This document shows, piece by piece, positions 12,546 through 23,795 of a DNA stretch of 64,000 nt. The position numbers were made by a program, and so were the translations under genes. The DNA lies in NCBI GenBank assembly GCA_031290155.1, contig JAITOB010000001.1:37361-101360 (forward strand), in the 5' to 3' direction. The number at the start of each line of letters is the position of its first letter. Positions within the stretch are counted from its first letter, which is position 1. Source of the stretch: Endomicrobium sp. (GTDB lineage: Bacteria > Elusimicrobiota > Endomicrobiia > Endomicrobiales > Endomicrobiaceae). The notes under the pieces were generated by a model that was not told the DNA's origin, made no database searches, and saw only the letters and a list, made by a program, of their open reading frames with translations.

Positions 12546-13775
12546 ATGAATATGCTGCCTGTAGAACTTTTTATAGCATTTAGATATTTAAAAGCAAGAA
12601 AAAAAGGTTTTCTCTCTCTGCTTACTACTTTTATAGCTGTGGGCGGCACTGCTTTAGGAGTTGCGTCTCTTATAGTGACGTTGGCGGTTATGAGCGGTTT
12701 TCAAAGCGATATACGAAATAAAATTTTAGGTATACAGCCTCATATAATTGTTACAAGAATTGACGGTGGTGTATTTAAAAATTATCTTGCTATTGAGGAT
12801 AAAATAAAAAAAAACAAACCTGTTTTAAATGCCTCTCCGTTTATATACAAACAGGGTATTATACGCGGTCTCAATTCGTCAGTTTTAACCGGTATAATAG
12901 TAAAAGCTGTAAATTATGAAAGTGAAAATGCTATGCTTAACCTTTCAAAACAAATAAAAGTTTCAAATATAAATTTTGATAATAAAAAAATAGGTGAGAA
13001 ATCAATAATACTCGGGAGCGAACTTGCAAAAAGTATTGTTTCCAGCGCAGGAGATGAAATTGTTTTAATGTTTCCAAGCAGTTTGGGCAGTATTCCTAAA
13101 ATGTATAAGTTTGTAATTGCGGCTGTTATAGAATCTGGAATGTACGATTTTGATTCCTCTCTTGGATTTATTGACCTTAAAGAAGGCCAGGAACTTTTTT
13201 CAATGCAGGATGAAATTACGGGGTTTGATGTAAATACAAACAATTTTGATAAAGCAGTAACAACAGCATTGCAGCTGCAAAACAATTTATCTTATCCATA
13301 CAGAGCAAAAGCATGGATTGAAATGAATAAAAATCTTTTATCTGCGCTTAAACTTGAAAAAATAATGATGTTTCTGATTTTGGGACTTATAATTCTTGTA
13401 GCCGCGCTTAATATTATTTCAAATCTTTTGCTTTTAAGCATTCAAAAATCTAAAGAAGTAGGCATAATGTCTGCAATGGGATTTTCAAAATTTAAGATTT
13501 CAAAAATATTTTTTTACGAAGGAATTGTTGTAGGTTTTACCGGAAATATTTTGGGGATTATATCGGGTCTTGCTGTAAGCTTTACATTGAAATATTTTGA
13601 TATATTTAAGTTGCCAAAAGATGTTTATTACGTTAATAAACTGCCTGCAACAATAATACCGTCAGATATAGTTATAGTTGCTGCAAGCGCGTTCATTATT
13701 ACAGTACTAGCCGGGATTTATCCCGCTTACCAAGTTTCAAAATTAGATCCGCTTGAAGCTGTAAGATATGGATAA
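12546..13775 (+). CDS. lolC: Lipoprotein-releasing ABC transporter permease (LolC/LolE family)
   Basis: 'FIAFRYLKARKKGFLSLLTTFIAVGGTALGVASLIVTLAVMSGFQ' and C-terminal 'AGIYPAYQVSKLDPLEAVRYG'. Confidence 0.93.
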   Translation: MNMLPVELFIAFRYLKARKKGFLSLLTTFIAVGGTALGVASLIVTLAVMSGFQSDIRNKILGIQPHIIVTRIDGGVFKNYLAIEDKIKKNKPVLNASPFIYKQGIIRGLNSSVLTGIIVKAVNYESENAMLNLSKQIKVSNINFDNKKIGEKSIILGSELAKSIVSSAGDEIVLMFPSSLGSIPKMYKFVIAAVIESGMYDFDSSLGFIDLKEGQELFSMQDEITGFDVNTNNFDKAVTTALQLQNNLSYPYRAKAWIEMNKNLLSALKLEKIMMFLILGLIILVAALNIISNLLLLSIQKSKEVGIMSAMGFSKFKISKIFFYEGIVVGFTGNILGIISGLAVSFTLKYFDIFKLPKDVYYVNKLPATIIPSDIVIVAASAFIITVLAGIYPAYQVSKLDPLEAVRYG

Positions 13776-14442
13776 ACGTATGAACATAAAAGCGGAAAAT
13801 TTAAGTAAAAACTATAAGAAAAAAAATTCACCGGATATTGAAGTATTAAAAAATATTGATTTTTTAATAACATCAGGACAAAAAGTGGCTTTTACAGGAC
13901 CGTCCGGAGCAGGTAAAAGTACTTTAATTCATATTCTAGGTCTTATGGACAGACCCACATCTGGCAAGGTGTATATAGGAGATATTGATTGTTTTGCAGG
14001 TGATGATGAATATTTATGCAATATGAGAAAAAAGAATATAGGATTTATTTTTCAGTTTCATTATCTTATGCCGGATTTTACAGTTTTAGAAAATATTTTA
14101 CTGCCGGCGTGGAGTGAAAGAAACATAAAGCTTAAACAAGCTCGAAGCATTTTAAAAAAAGTTGGTCTTTTACACAGACAAAATCATTTCCCAAACGAAT
14201 TATCAGGAGGAGAAGAGCAGAGAACTGCTTTTGCAAGAGCTTTGATAAATAACCCTAGAATAATTTTTGCTGATGAACCGACCGGTAATTTAGACAAGAC
14301 TACAGGTATTGAAATAGAAAAGTTATTGTTTGAAAATTCTTCAGAAACAGGTTCAACGCTTGTATTAGTTACTCATAATGAAGAACTTGCTTCAAAAGCA
14401 GATGCAATAATAAAAATAAGCGATGGGCAAATGTCTGTATAA
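13768..14442 (+). CDS. lolD: Lipoprotein-releasing ABC transporter ATP-binding protein LolD
   Basis: Walker A 'GPSGAGKST', signature 'LSGGEEQRTAFARAL', Walker B 'IIFADEPTGNLD'; overlaps the permease ORF. Confidence 0.93.
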   Translation: MDKRMNIKAENLSKNYKKKNSPDIEVLKNIDFLITSGQKVAFTGPSGAGKSTLIHILGLMDRPTSGKVYIGDIDCFAGDDEYLCNMRKKNIGFIFQFHYLMPDFTVLENILLPAWSERNIKLKQARSILKKVGLLHRQNHFPNELSGGEEQRTAFARALINNPRIIFADEPTGNLDKTTGIEIEKLLFENSSETGSTLVLVTHNEELASKADAIIKISDGQMSV

Positions 14443-14660
14443 TTTAACCTATAAGTGAATGTTGTTTTTAACAGCCGAAACTTCTCTAAAGACAAAATTT
14501 ACGATATTCAATTTATTTACTTAACTATGAATAGTTTTTTGTTAACGCATTTAATTATCTAAAAAGTTAAAAGAAAGCGGTGTTATTAAAAAATAGAAAA
14601 GAAAAAAATTATAAAAAACAAATAATTGTAAATAAAATATTAGAAAAAGGAAATTAATTG

Positions 14661-17588
14661 ATGTCAATAAAGGAGTATATAAAAGAATATCTCAAAAATG
14701 ATGTCCATAAAAAGGTAACGCAACAGAACATACATACAGGGGTTATTTAGAACAACTTATTAAAAAATTATATCCCGAAGTAACTGTGACAAATGAACTG
14801 TCCCGTATAGATTGCGGCGCGCCGGATTATGAGATTAGCCGCAGGAGTATCATTGAAGCTTAAAGTATTGAAAAAATTTAAATGACAAACTCTTTAAAGA
14901 ACAATTTGGATACAAATCTGCTCTCGATAATCTTATTATTATAAACTATATTACTTTTGAGCTTTATAGCAAGGAGAAATTATTTTATCTGCAAAAATTG
15001 CCGATTTATTTACAGGACAAATTAAACCTTTAGACGAATGTTTTCAGGATTTTGAAAACCTTATAAATGAATTTATTTCTTATAAAGGGCAAAAGATAGA
15101 ATCGCCTTCTAAACTCGCAAAGATGATGGCCGATAAAGCAAAATTACTTGCCGATATTATTTTCAAAGTTTTAGAAAGTCCAAATCAAAATACTGACTAT
15201 AATTTAACTAGTCAGAAGAAAGCTTTGCAGTCTATAATTAATAATATTACAAATAAACAATTTTCAGATATTTATGCTCAAACAATTACTTATGGTCTGT
15301 TAGCTGGCTGTCTGCATAGGAAAAATACTGATAACTTTTCAGTAGAGGAACCATATTCAATAATTCCGCCGTCAACTCCATTTTTTAAAGATTTTTTTGG
15401 GAATATTTTAGGTCTTAACACTGGTTCCAGAATAAAATGGATTGTTGACGACCTTTTAAATATGTTCAACCATACGAATATTGGTAAAATAGCAGAAGAT
15501 TTCGGCAGACTAACTGAAAGCCAAGATCCAATTATTAATTTTATGAGATTTTTTTAAGTGAATATGATCCTAATTTTGGAAAGTCAAGAGGAGTTTGGTA
15601 TACGCCGCAGCCTATAGTAAATTTTATAGTTCGAACAGTTGATGATATATTAAAATATGATTTTGAATTAAAAGAAGGGCTTGCAGATATTTCAAAAATA
15701 AAAATTAATAATAAAGAAGAAGTCCACCGTGTTCAAATTCTTGATCCTGCAACAGGCACAGGAACCTTTTTAGCGGAAATCATAAACAATATTATGACAA
15801 GAATAAAAATATGAAAGGCGTATGGAATGATTACGTTGATAAACATCTGTTGCCACGCATACACGGTTTTGAAGTTTTGATGGCTTCTTATGCGATGGCG
15901 CATTTAAAATTAAATATGATTCATAAAGAGACAGTCTATCAATTCAATAATCCTGAGCAGCGCTTGGGAGTTTATTTAACAAATAGTTTGGAAGATATTA
16001 ACTTTCAGCCAAAATTTAATATAGGCTGGATAAATAGGAAATTAGAAAAAGCAAATGAAATTAAAAAAAATATGCCGCTGATGGTTGTTATAGGAAATCC
16101 GCCTTATAGCGGAAAGTTTAAATAAAAAGGGGAGGGGGGCTGGATTAGAGACCTTTTAAGAGATTATAAACAAGAGCCTGAAGGCGGGAGATTACAAGAA
16201 AAAAATTCTAAAGGTATATAATACGATTATGTAAAATTTATCAGATGTGCTCAGTTTTCTATTGAGAAAAATAATGCAGGGATAATCGGATATATAAACA
16301 ATAACAGTTTTTTAGACAATCCTACTTTTAGAGGTATGCCGTTGGAACCTGCTCAATACTTTTGACAAAATTTATATTATTGATTTACACGGCAATATAA
16401 AGAAAAGGAATCTGCCCTTGACAGCACAAAAGATGAAAATGTTTTTGATATTAAGCAGGGCGTATCGATAAATATATTCGTTAAAACAAACAAAAAGAAA
16501 AAAGGAGATATGGCAAAAGTTTTTCATACTGATTTGTACGGGTTGAGAGAGACAAAATATGAGTTTCTTAAAAAGGATAAGAATAATTTAAGCAATTAAA
16601 CTTCAAAAATGTTAACTATAAAGCTCCATATTATTTTTTTGTTCCAAAAGATTTTAGCGAAAATGAAAATTATGCTAAGGGTTTTAAAATTGAAGAATTA
16701 TTTTTACATAGTTCTGCAGGGATAGTAACTGCAAGAGACGGTTTGACTATACAGTTCAGCAAAGAAGAGATGAAAATGATTTTAAAAGATTTTGCTGCTC
16801 TTGAGACAGAAACGGCAAGACAAAAATATCATTTAGACAAAGACGCCCGAGATTTGAAATAATGAAATATTTTATTGGCAGGGAAAATTTCTCTATTATC
16901 CTTGAAAGGGTAGTTGGAAACAAAAATATTAAATATAAAGATGTTTTTATCACTAATAAAATTATTGGTCAACACATGTTAGGTAGTGCTTGTTATACAT
17001 TTCCGATATATATGCACCATGATGATTTAAAACAGCAGAGTTCCAACATAGATGATAATAACAGACAGCTGAATTTCAATATGGAAATTATTGCAGGATT
17101 TTCAAAAAAATTAGGCGTTAAATTTGAGGATGAAAAAACTCAAACTGAAAAATCTTTTACGGTTCTCAATGTGTTAGATTATATTTGTGCTGTTTTGTAT
17201 TCGCCAAAATATCGTAAAATATAAGGAGTTTCTAAAAATGGACTTTCCAAGAATTCCGTATCCGGATGACGCCGTAAAGTCTTGGAATTTAGCAGAACTT
17301 GACAAACAACTCAGGCAAGTACATTTACTTGAAAGCGGTAAGTTGGAGACGCTGGAAGTAAATTATTCTGTAAAAGGCGGCAATTCTATAAAGAAAGTCT
17401 TATTTGTAGATGAAAAAATTTATATAAATGTTCCTCAAATTGCTTGGAATTTTTGTATCGGTAATTATCCGCCGGCTCAGCAATGGCTTAAAGATCGTAA
17501 AAATCTTTATCTTTCTTTTGATGATATAAATTCATCAAAAAATTATAAATGCGTTATATTTAACGGAAAAATTGATGAAGGAAATTGA
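14661..17588 (+). pseudogene. Type ISP-like restriction-modification/N6-adenine DNA methylase, multiply frameshifted
   Basis: N-terminal 'MSIKEYIKEYLKN..', then 'HTYRGYLEQLIKKLYPEVTVTNELSRIDCGAPDYEI'; SAM motif 'ILDPATGTGTFLAEIINNIM'; 'MPLMVVIGNPPYSG' (NPPY); 'GIVTARDGLTIQFSKEEM'; C-terminal 'FPRIPYPDDAVKSWNLAELDKQLRQVHLLES'. Spread over several frames. Confidence 0.85.
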
Positions 17589-17713
17589 TGAGTTTTTGTA
17601 AAAATTAAATAAAAATGATGGTTAATATATAAATTACACATTACTAGTTAAAATAATATTACTGATATATTTTTAATTCTACTGCTGTAATAGTCAGCTG
17701 AGTTAGATGTATT

Positions 17714-17741
17714 TTGATTATTCATATAATTTTTATATAAT
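17714..17741 (+). promoter_or_regulatory. Putative sigma70-type promoter for bamA: TTGATT - 16 nt - TATAAT
   Basis: TTGATT at 17714-17719 and TATAAT at 17736-17741, followed directly by a G12 tract; about 80 bp upstream of bamA. Confidence 0.5.
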
Positions 17742-17753
17742 GGGGGGGGGGGG
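17742..17753 (+). repeat. Homopolymeric G tract (G12)
   Basis: Direct reading: 'tataatggggggggggggattaag'. Confidence 0.9.
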
Positions 17754-17824
17754 ATTAAGTGAAGCATCTTAATGGTTTGGTAAATTTTTATTATATATTT
17801 TTTTATTTATAACGGAGGGTTTTA

Positions 17825-20131
17825 ATGAGGAGGCGTTTTCTTTTTGCACTGCTTTTAATGTTTCTTTCTGTATTTGTTTATGCTGATGATGATTCAAAAA
17901 AGCTGAAAAACGAAAATACAGATCCCACCGCAAATCTTAAAAAAAGTACTGATATAATTTCAGAAGTTTTAATTGAAGGATTGAAAAATGTAAAAGCAAG
18001 ACGCGTTCTGCCGGTTGTGAAATTAAAAAAAGGGAAGTATTATTCAAACGATATTGCAAGAGAAGATGTTCGTTCAATTTTAAAATTAGGCGATTTTGAT
18101 AATGTTGAATTTAAATTTGATAGAAATTGCGGCAAATTTGTTTTTGTCGTTATTGAAAAGCCCTATATAGAATCTGTTATTTTTAAAGGCAACTCTGAAT
18201 TTTCTAAAAGAAAGCTTAGAAGTATGAGCGCATTAAAAGAAAAAGATTATTATGATGTTTTAAAACTTGAAGAGACAAAGAAAAAGATAAGTACATTATA
18301 CGGTGATAACGGTTATGCTGATTGTCAGATTGAAGTTTATCCTACCGTTGATGTTGATACAAATAAAATGACAGTAACTTTTCTTATAACTGAAAATAAT
18401 AAAATGGTTATTGGAAGTGTTGATATCGAAGGCGCTGTATATTTTAAAGGAAAAAAAATTCTTAAAGTTATGAAAACCAAGCCCAAAAAAATATTTAAGG
18501 AAGATATATACCAAAATGATTTGAAATCAATAGAAAAATTTTATAAAGACAACGGGTTTATGGATTATAGTTTTATTTCTTCAACTACGGTATATAATGA
18601 TGCCAGAACGGAAGTGTTTTTAAAATTAAATATCAGCGAAAGCGTAAAGTATAAAATTAATTCTGTAGCTTATGACGGTAATTTTGCTGTTGATGATAAA
18701 GAAATGAAGAAGATAATCAAAATTAAAAAAGGGCAGATTTTTAATCAAAATAGAATTACAGAAACAGTACAAAGCATATTTGAGATTTATTTAGATAAAG
18801 GATATTTACACGCAGAAATTATCCCGTCTTTTAGTAAAGGAGATACTGAAGGTCTTGTTGATATGAATTTATCAATTAAAGAAAACTCAATTACTTATGT
18901 CGGAAATATTTATATTGACGGGCTTGTTTCTACAAAAGATAAAGCCATAAGAAGAGAGCTTCTTCTAAAAACCGGAGATATGCTCTCTGTCGGGAAAGTG
19001 CGCAGAAGCGTTGAAAAAATTTATAATTTGGGTTTTATTGAAAAAGCAGATCCGCAGGTACTTCCTTCTCAGGTAGCCGATGTTATGGATTTATCTTTTT
19101 CTATTACTGAAAGTAAACCTGGAATGTTTAGTACAGGTGTCGGCTATTCTTCAGTTGACGAGTTTATAGGATCGCTTCAGTTGCAGCATATGAATTTGTT
19201 TGGGTTGGCTCAGAAATTAAACTTTTTATGTGAATTTGGTTCAAAAAAACAAAATTATCAAATAGAGTGGAAAGATCCATGGGTTTTTAATAAAAATATA
19301 AATCTCACTTTAAGCGCATTTGATATCAATAGACGAAGGGATTATAAAGATGATAATAAAGACGCCTATAACGAACATAAAATTGGCGGCATGGCAGGTG
19401 TAAGTCGTAGATTTAACGATTACATATCTTTATTATTTGTGTATAAATATGAGTATGTTAAATTGTTAAATATAAAGGAAGATGTAAAATACGAAGTTGA
19501 TAAAATCAACCCACACAACCCAAGCAAGATATCTAGTATTTCTCCAGGAATAAAATATGATTCAAGAGATTATATATTTGATCCTTCAAAAGGAAACAGA
19601 CAGTTTGCAAATATAGAGATTGCAAGTGATTTATTAGGCGGGGAGGAAAATTTTGTCAAAGGGATTGTGATGTCATCTTGGTATTTTCCTACTTTTTGGA
19701 AACTTGTGTTAAGCGTTAATTTTGAGTGCGGTGTTATTAAAGGTCATAAAATTCCTGGTTCTGAAAAGTTTTATTTGGGCGGAGCAGATACTATAAGGGG
19801 TTATAAGTACAGAACAGAAATCGGATCTCCTAACGGCGGTGAAGTTAAGGGATTAATTAATGTTGAATACAAGTTTCCAATAGTTTCTGAGAAAGGCAGG
19901 ACAATTGTTCAGGGTCTTCTATTCTACGATATAGGCGGAGTCTGGGAAAATTGCAGCGATGTAAATTTGCACTTAGGAACTAGTTCAAAAAATTTGCGAT
20001 CAGGAGTTGGGTTTGGCATAAGGTTTGTAACACCTATATTTCCTTTAAGACTTGACTGGGGTTATGGGTTAAATCACGAAAAAAGAGAGCCTTTACAGCA
20101 GTTCTATTTCAATATCGGAAATATTTTTTAG
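17825..20131 (+). CDS. bamA: Outer membrane protein assembly factor BamA
   Basis: 768 aa; signal peptide, POTRA repeats ('ISEVLIEGLKNVKARRVLPVVKLKKGKYY'), C-terminal barrel with 'FYLGGADTIRGYKYR' and 'PLRLDWGYGLN'. Confidence 0.95.
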   Translation: MRRRFLFALLLMFLSVFVYADDDSKKLKNENTDPTANLKKSTDIISEVLIEGLKNVKARRVLPVVKLKKGKYYSNDIAREDVRSILKLGDFDNVEFKFDRNCGKFVFVVIEKPYIESVIFKGNSEFSKRKLRSMSALKEKDYYDVLKLEETKKKISTLYGDNGYADCQIEVYPTVDVDTNKMTVTFLITENNKMVIGSVDIEGAVYFKGKKILKVMKTKPKKIFKEDIYQNDLKSIEKFYKDNGFMDYSFISSTTVYNDARTEVFLKLNISESVKYKINSVAYDGNFAVDDKEMKKIIKIKKGQIFNQNRITETVQSIFEIYLDKGYLHAEIIPSFSKGDTEGLVDMNLSIKENSITYVGNIYIDGLVSTKDKAIRRELLLKTGDMLSVGKVRRSVEKIYNLGFIEKADPQVLPSQVADVMDLSFSITESKPGMFSTGVGYSSVDEFIGSLQLQHMNLFGLAQKLNFLCEFGSKKQNYQIEWKDPWVFNKNINLTLSAFDINRRRDYKDDNKDAYNEHKIGGMAGVSRRFNDYISLLFVYKYEYVKLLNIKEDVKYEVDKINPHNPSKISSISPGIKYDSRDYIFDPSKGNRQFANIEIASDLLGGEENFVKGIVMSSWYFPTFWKLVLSVNFECGVIKGHKIPGSEKFYLGGADTIRGYKYRTEIGSPNGGEVKGLINVEYKFPIVSEKGRTIVQGLLFYDIGGVWENCSDVNLHLGTSSKNLRSGVGFGIRFVTPIFPLRLDWGYGLNHEKREPLQQFYFNIGNIF

Positions 20132-20484
20132 AATATTTGTGATTGTTGTTGGCGGCACTTTAGTTTTTAGATGTTATAACTAGAAAGATTGAAAAGCGTC
20201 GAGATATTTCTTCAACTATTTTTTATAGTTTTAATTTTCTAACAGTGATAATAAATATAAATAAAACTTTAGAATATATTTGCGAATTTTAAATATAAAT
20301 TAAAAATTTTAAGTTTTTTATACGCAGCTAAAAATTAAATCTGTTAAATATACAGAGTTTTTTTAACTATAATAAAACTATAGAGGGATTTCTACGTCAG
20401 ATTTAGAATATAAAGTTATCTAATAGTGTTTTGCTTTAAAAAATAACGATATTACGTGAAATTATAAAATATCAAGGATATACA

Positions 20485-21519
20485 ATGAAACTTACTGCAT
20501 TAGAACTTGCAGAAATCGTTTCCGGTAAGCTTGTAGGTGATAAAAATCTTATTTTGACAGGTGTTAACGGACTCGCAAACGCTAATGGAGATGAAATTGC
20601 TTTTCTAGGAAATTTAAAATATTTACCTGCAGCTTTAAAAACTGATGCGGGGATTATCTTTGTTTCAGCCGATATGGATATTTCGCAGTTTACAGATAAA
20701 AACCTTATCAAAGTATCAAATCCTCAGTATGCTTACAGTCTTGTACTTTCTATTATTGAAAAAGAAAGATTGAGTTCAATAGAGAAAAATATACATAAAT
20801 CTATTTCTATGGCCGACACTGCCAAAATGGGAGAAAATGCGTATATAGGACAAAATGTTGTGATTGGAGCTGAATCTGAAATCGGCGATAATGCAAAAAT
20901 ATTTCCTAATGTTTACATAGGCAAAAATGTAAAAATCGGAAAAAATTGTCTTATATATTCAAATGTTGTTATAAGAGAAGATACCATAATAGGAGACAGA
21001 GTTGTTATTCAACCCGGGGTCGTTATTGGCGGCGATGGTTTTGGTTTTGTAACAATGAGAGATAAAATATATAAAATACCCCAAATAGGCAGAGTTGAAA
21101 TAGGAAATGATGTGGAAATCGGGGCAAATACCACAATTGACAGAGCTACTTTTGACGCTACAAGAATAGGAAATGGGACAAAAATTGATAATCTTGTTCA
21201 AATAGCGCACAACGTTCAAATAGGTGAAAACTGTATAATTGCCGCTCAAACTGGGATATCCGGGTCAACCAGCTTAGGCAATAATGTAACTGTAGGCGGT
21301 CAGACAGGGCTTGCTGGACATTTGAAAATAGGCAATAACGTAATGATAGCAAGCCAGTCAGGCGTTTCAGGGAATATAGAAGATGATAAACAGGTCGGCG
21401 GAAATCCTATAGCCCCGATAAATCAAAGTATTAAAATAAGAACATTGGTGAGAAAATTACCCGAAATATATAAAGATTTAAAACAAATAAAAAAAAATTT
21501 AGAAAACAGGCATAATTAA
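20485..21519 (+). CDS. lpxD: UDP-3-O-acylglucosamine N-acyltransferase
   Basis: Left-handed beta-helix hexapeptide repeats; 'GGDGFGFVTMRDKIYKIPQIGRVEIGNDVEIGANTTIDRAT'. Confidence 0.95.
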   Translation: MKLTALELAEIVSGKLVGDKNLILTGVNGLANANGDEIAFLGNLKYLPAALKTDAGIIFVSADMDISQFTDKNLIKVSNPQYAYSLVLSIIEKERLSSIEKNIHKSISMADTAKMGENAYIGQNVVIGAESEIGDNAKIFPNVYIGKNVKIGKNCLIYSNVVIREDTIIGDRVVIQPGVVIGGDGFGFVTMRDKIYKIPQIGRVEIGNDVEIGANTTIDRATFDATRIGNGTKIDNLVQIAHNVQIGENCIIAAQTGISGSTSLGNNVTVGGQTGLAGHLKIGNNVMIASQSGVSGNIEDDKQVGGNPIAPINQSIKIRTLVRKLPEIYKDLKQIKKNLENRHN

Positions 21520-21523
21520 ATAT

Positions 21524-22885
21524 ATGGCAAAGCAAACAACTATTTTAAAAGAAATTTCTATAGAGGGTATCGGGCTTCATACAGGCAACAAAAGTATAAT
21601 TATTTTTAAACCTGCCCCTAACGCTGGATACGGCATTAAATTTATTAGAACTGATTTTCCCGGTAATCCTGTAATTGAGGCTCTTTGGTCAAATACTACT
21701 GCAGGATCGGCTGTAAGAGGAACCGTTATTGAAAAAAATGGTATAAAAATTCATACAATAGAGCATATTATGTCTGCCTGTTTTGCTTTAGGCATAGATA
21801 ATTTAGTTATAGAACTAAATAACAATGAACCTCCTATTTTAGACGGCAGTGCAAAAATATTTGCAGAAACTCTTTTAAAAGGTGGATTAAAAGAATTTGA
21901 TGTTGTTAGAGAATACTATATTCTCAAAGAACCCGTGTATTTTGAATCAGAAAAAACTAAAATATCCGCATATCCGTCAGATAAGCTTGAAATAGACTGT
22001 ACTATAGGATTTGATCATCCATTTTTACGGTTTCAACAGATGACTTTAAAAGATTTAAATAAAAATTTTTATTTAACAGATATTGCTCCGGCAAAAACAT
22101 TTTGTTTTGATTATGAAATAGAAGCTCTGCAAAAAAAAGGACTTGCTTTAGGCGGTTCTATGGATAATGCTATAGTTGTAGCTTTAGACGGCATACATAA
22201 TACAGAACCTCTGCGGTATAAAGATGAATTTGTAAGACATAAAATTCTTGATTTGATAGGCGACATATATTTGGCCGGCAAACCCATAAAAGCTAAAATA
22301 ATTGTTGACAAACCAGGGCATAACAACAATATAAATTTTATAAAAGAATTTTTGAAGAAAGCAGTTATTGAAGAAGATAAAACTGTAGAGGCCATGATGG
22401 ACGGCAGTACAAAAAAATCAGATTCGGTGGAAATAGAAAAAATATTAGGATTGGAAGAAATTTTAAATTATATTCCTCACAGATATCCGTTTTTGATGAT
22501 TGATAAGGTAAAAATAAATACTGCGTATCCTTTAAAAGCTGTAGGATATAAATGCGTAAGCAGCAATGAAAATTTCTTTCAGGGTCATTTTCCCGGAGCT
22601 TCTATAATGCCAGGCGTTTTAATTATTGAGGCAATGGCGCAGACATCGTGCGTTATGTTTCTTTCAAGACCTGAACTAAGAGGGTGTCTTGCATACTTTA
22701 TGTCTATAGATAGAGCAAAATTTCGCGGACCAGTAAAACCAGGGGATATGCTTGAGCTTAAGGTAGAAGTGTTAAAAGACGGAGGCAGACGGGGGAAAAT
22801 GAAAGGCGAAGCTTATGTTGACGGGAAACTAACCACAGAAGCTGAATTTATGTTTATTATTGTTGACAGAAATAGAAAATACTAA
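21524..22885 (+). CDS. lpxC: Bifunctional UDP-3-O-acyl-N-acetylglucosamine deacetylase / 3-hydroxyacyl-ACP dehydratase (LpxC-FabZ fusion)
   Basis: LpxC half 'TTILKEISIEGIGLHTGNKSIIIFKPAPNAGYGIKFIRTD', 'HTIEHIMSA', 'FVRHKILDLIGDIYLAG'; FabZ half 'ILNYIPHRYPFLMIDKV', 'FFQGHFPGASIMPGVLIIEAMAQTS'. Confidence 0.96.
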   Translation: MAKQTTILKEISIEGIGLHTGNKSIIIFKPAPNAGYGIKFIRTDFPGNPVIEALWSNTTAGSAVRGTVIEKNGIKIHTIEHIMSACFALGIDNLVIELNNNEPPILDGSAKIFAETLLKGGLKEFDVVREYYILKEPVYFESEKTKISAYPSDKLEIDCTIGFDHPFLRFQQMTLKDLNKNFYLTDIAPAKTFCFDYEIEALQKKGLALGGSMDNAIVVALDGIHNTEPLRYKDEFVRHKILDLIGDIYLAGKPIKAKIIVDKPGHNNNINFIKEFLKKAVIEEDKTVEAMMDGSTKKSDSVEIEKILGLEEILNYIPHRYPFLMIDKVKINTAYPLKAVGYKCVSSNENFFQGHFPGASIMPGVLIIEAMAQTSCVMFLSRPELRGCLAYFMSIDRAKFRGPVKPGDMLELKVEVLKDGGRRGKMKGEAYVDGKLTTEAEFMFIIVDRNRKY

Positions 22886-23027
22886 ACAAGAAATTAATAG
22901 TTTTAAGCAAAATTATAGCAGCCGTTATATTATTCGTTATATAGTTGGAATTCTAGGTTGATGTTTAAAACATAATGCCGAGATTGATAATTTTAAATTT
23001 TTATTTAGCGCGAGGTAAGAATGTAAG

Positions 23028-23795
23028 ATGATACACCAGACAGCCGTAATAGATAAAAGTGCGGTCATTGAGGAAAATGTTGAAATAGGCCCTTATACGG
23101 TTATAGGTTTTGAAACAGTTATAAAAAGCGGTACAAAAATACATGGACAAGCGGTTATAGAGTATTCCGAAATAGGCAGTAATTGCGAGATATTTAATTT
23201 TGCATCGGTAGGAAAACGCCCGCAGGATTTAAAATACCGTGGCGAGAAAACAAAAGTCATAGTTGGAGACGGTACTACAATCAGAGAATGCGTTACTTTA
23301 AATAGAGGAACTGTGGCAGGCAGTCAAACTGTTGTTGGTAAAAATTGTTTGCTTATGTCGTGCGCGCATATAGCTCACGACTGTTTGATTGGAGATGATG
23401 TAATAATCGGGTATTCAACGGGTATCGCAGGACATGTTGAAATCGGCGATTGTGCAGTTTTAAGCGCAAGTATAGGAGTGCATCAATTTTGCAAAATCGG
23501 GAAATCTGTAATTATAGGCGCAGGTTCAATGATTAATATGGATGTTGTTCCTTATGTAATGGTGCAGGGAGACAGAGCGGTTCTTATCGGTTTAAATCTT
23601 ATCGGGCTTAAAAGAAAAAAAATGCAGCTTTCTGAAATTGAAGATATAAAAAAAGCATATAGAATATTGTTTATGTCAAAACTATCGCTGGAAGAAGCAA
23701 TGGCGGAAATTGAAAATTCAACGTCTTCTTATGTTAAAGATATAGCGGCTTTTATCAAAGCTTCGCAAAGAGGAATAACGAGGCCAAAACGATGA
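23028..23795 (+). CDS. lpxA: Acyl-ACP--UDP-sugar O/N-acyltransferase, first copy
   Basis: LpxA beta-helix 'MIHQTAVIDKSAVIEENVEIGPYTVIG', catalytic-type 'AHIAHDCLIG', 'IGVHQFCKIG'. Confidence 0.93.
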   Translation: MIHQTAVIDKSAVIEENVEIGPYTVIGFETVIKSGTKIHGQAVIEYSEIGSNCEIFNFASVGKRPQDLKYRGEKTKVIVGDGTTIRECVTLNRGTVAGSQTVVGKNCLLMSCAHIAHDCLIGDDVIIGYSTGIAGHVEIGDCAVLSASIGVHQFCKIGKSVIIGAGSMINMDVVPYVMVQGDRAVLIGLNLIGLKRKKMQLSEIEDIKKAYRILFMSKLSLEEAMAEIENSTSSYVKDIAAFIKASQRGITRPKR

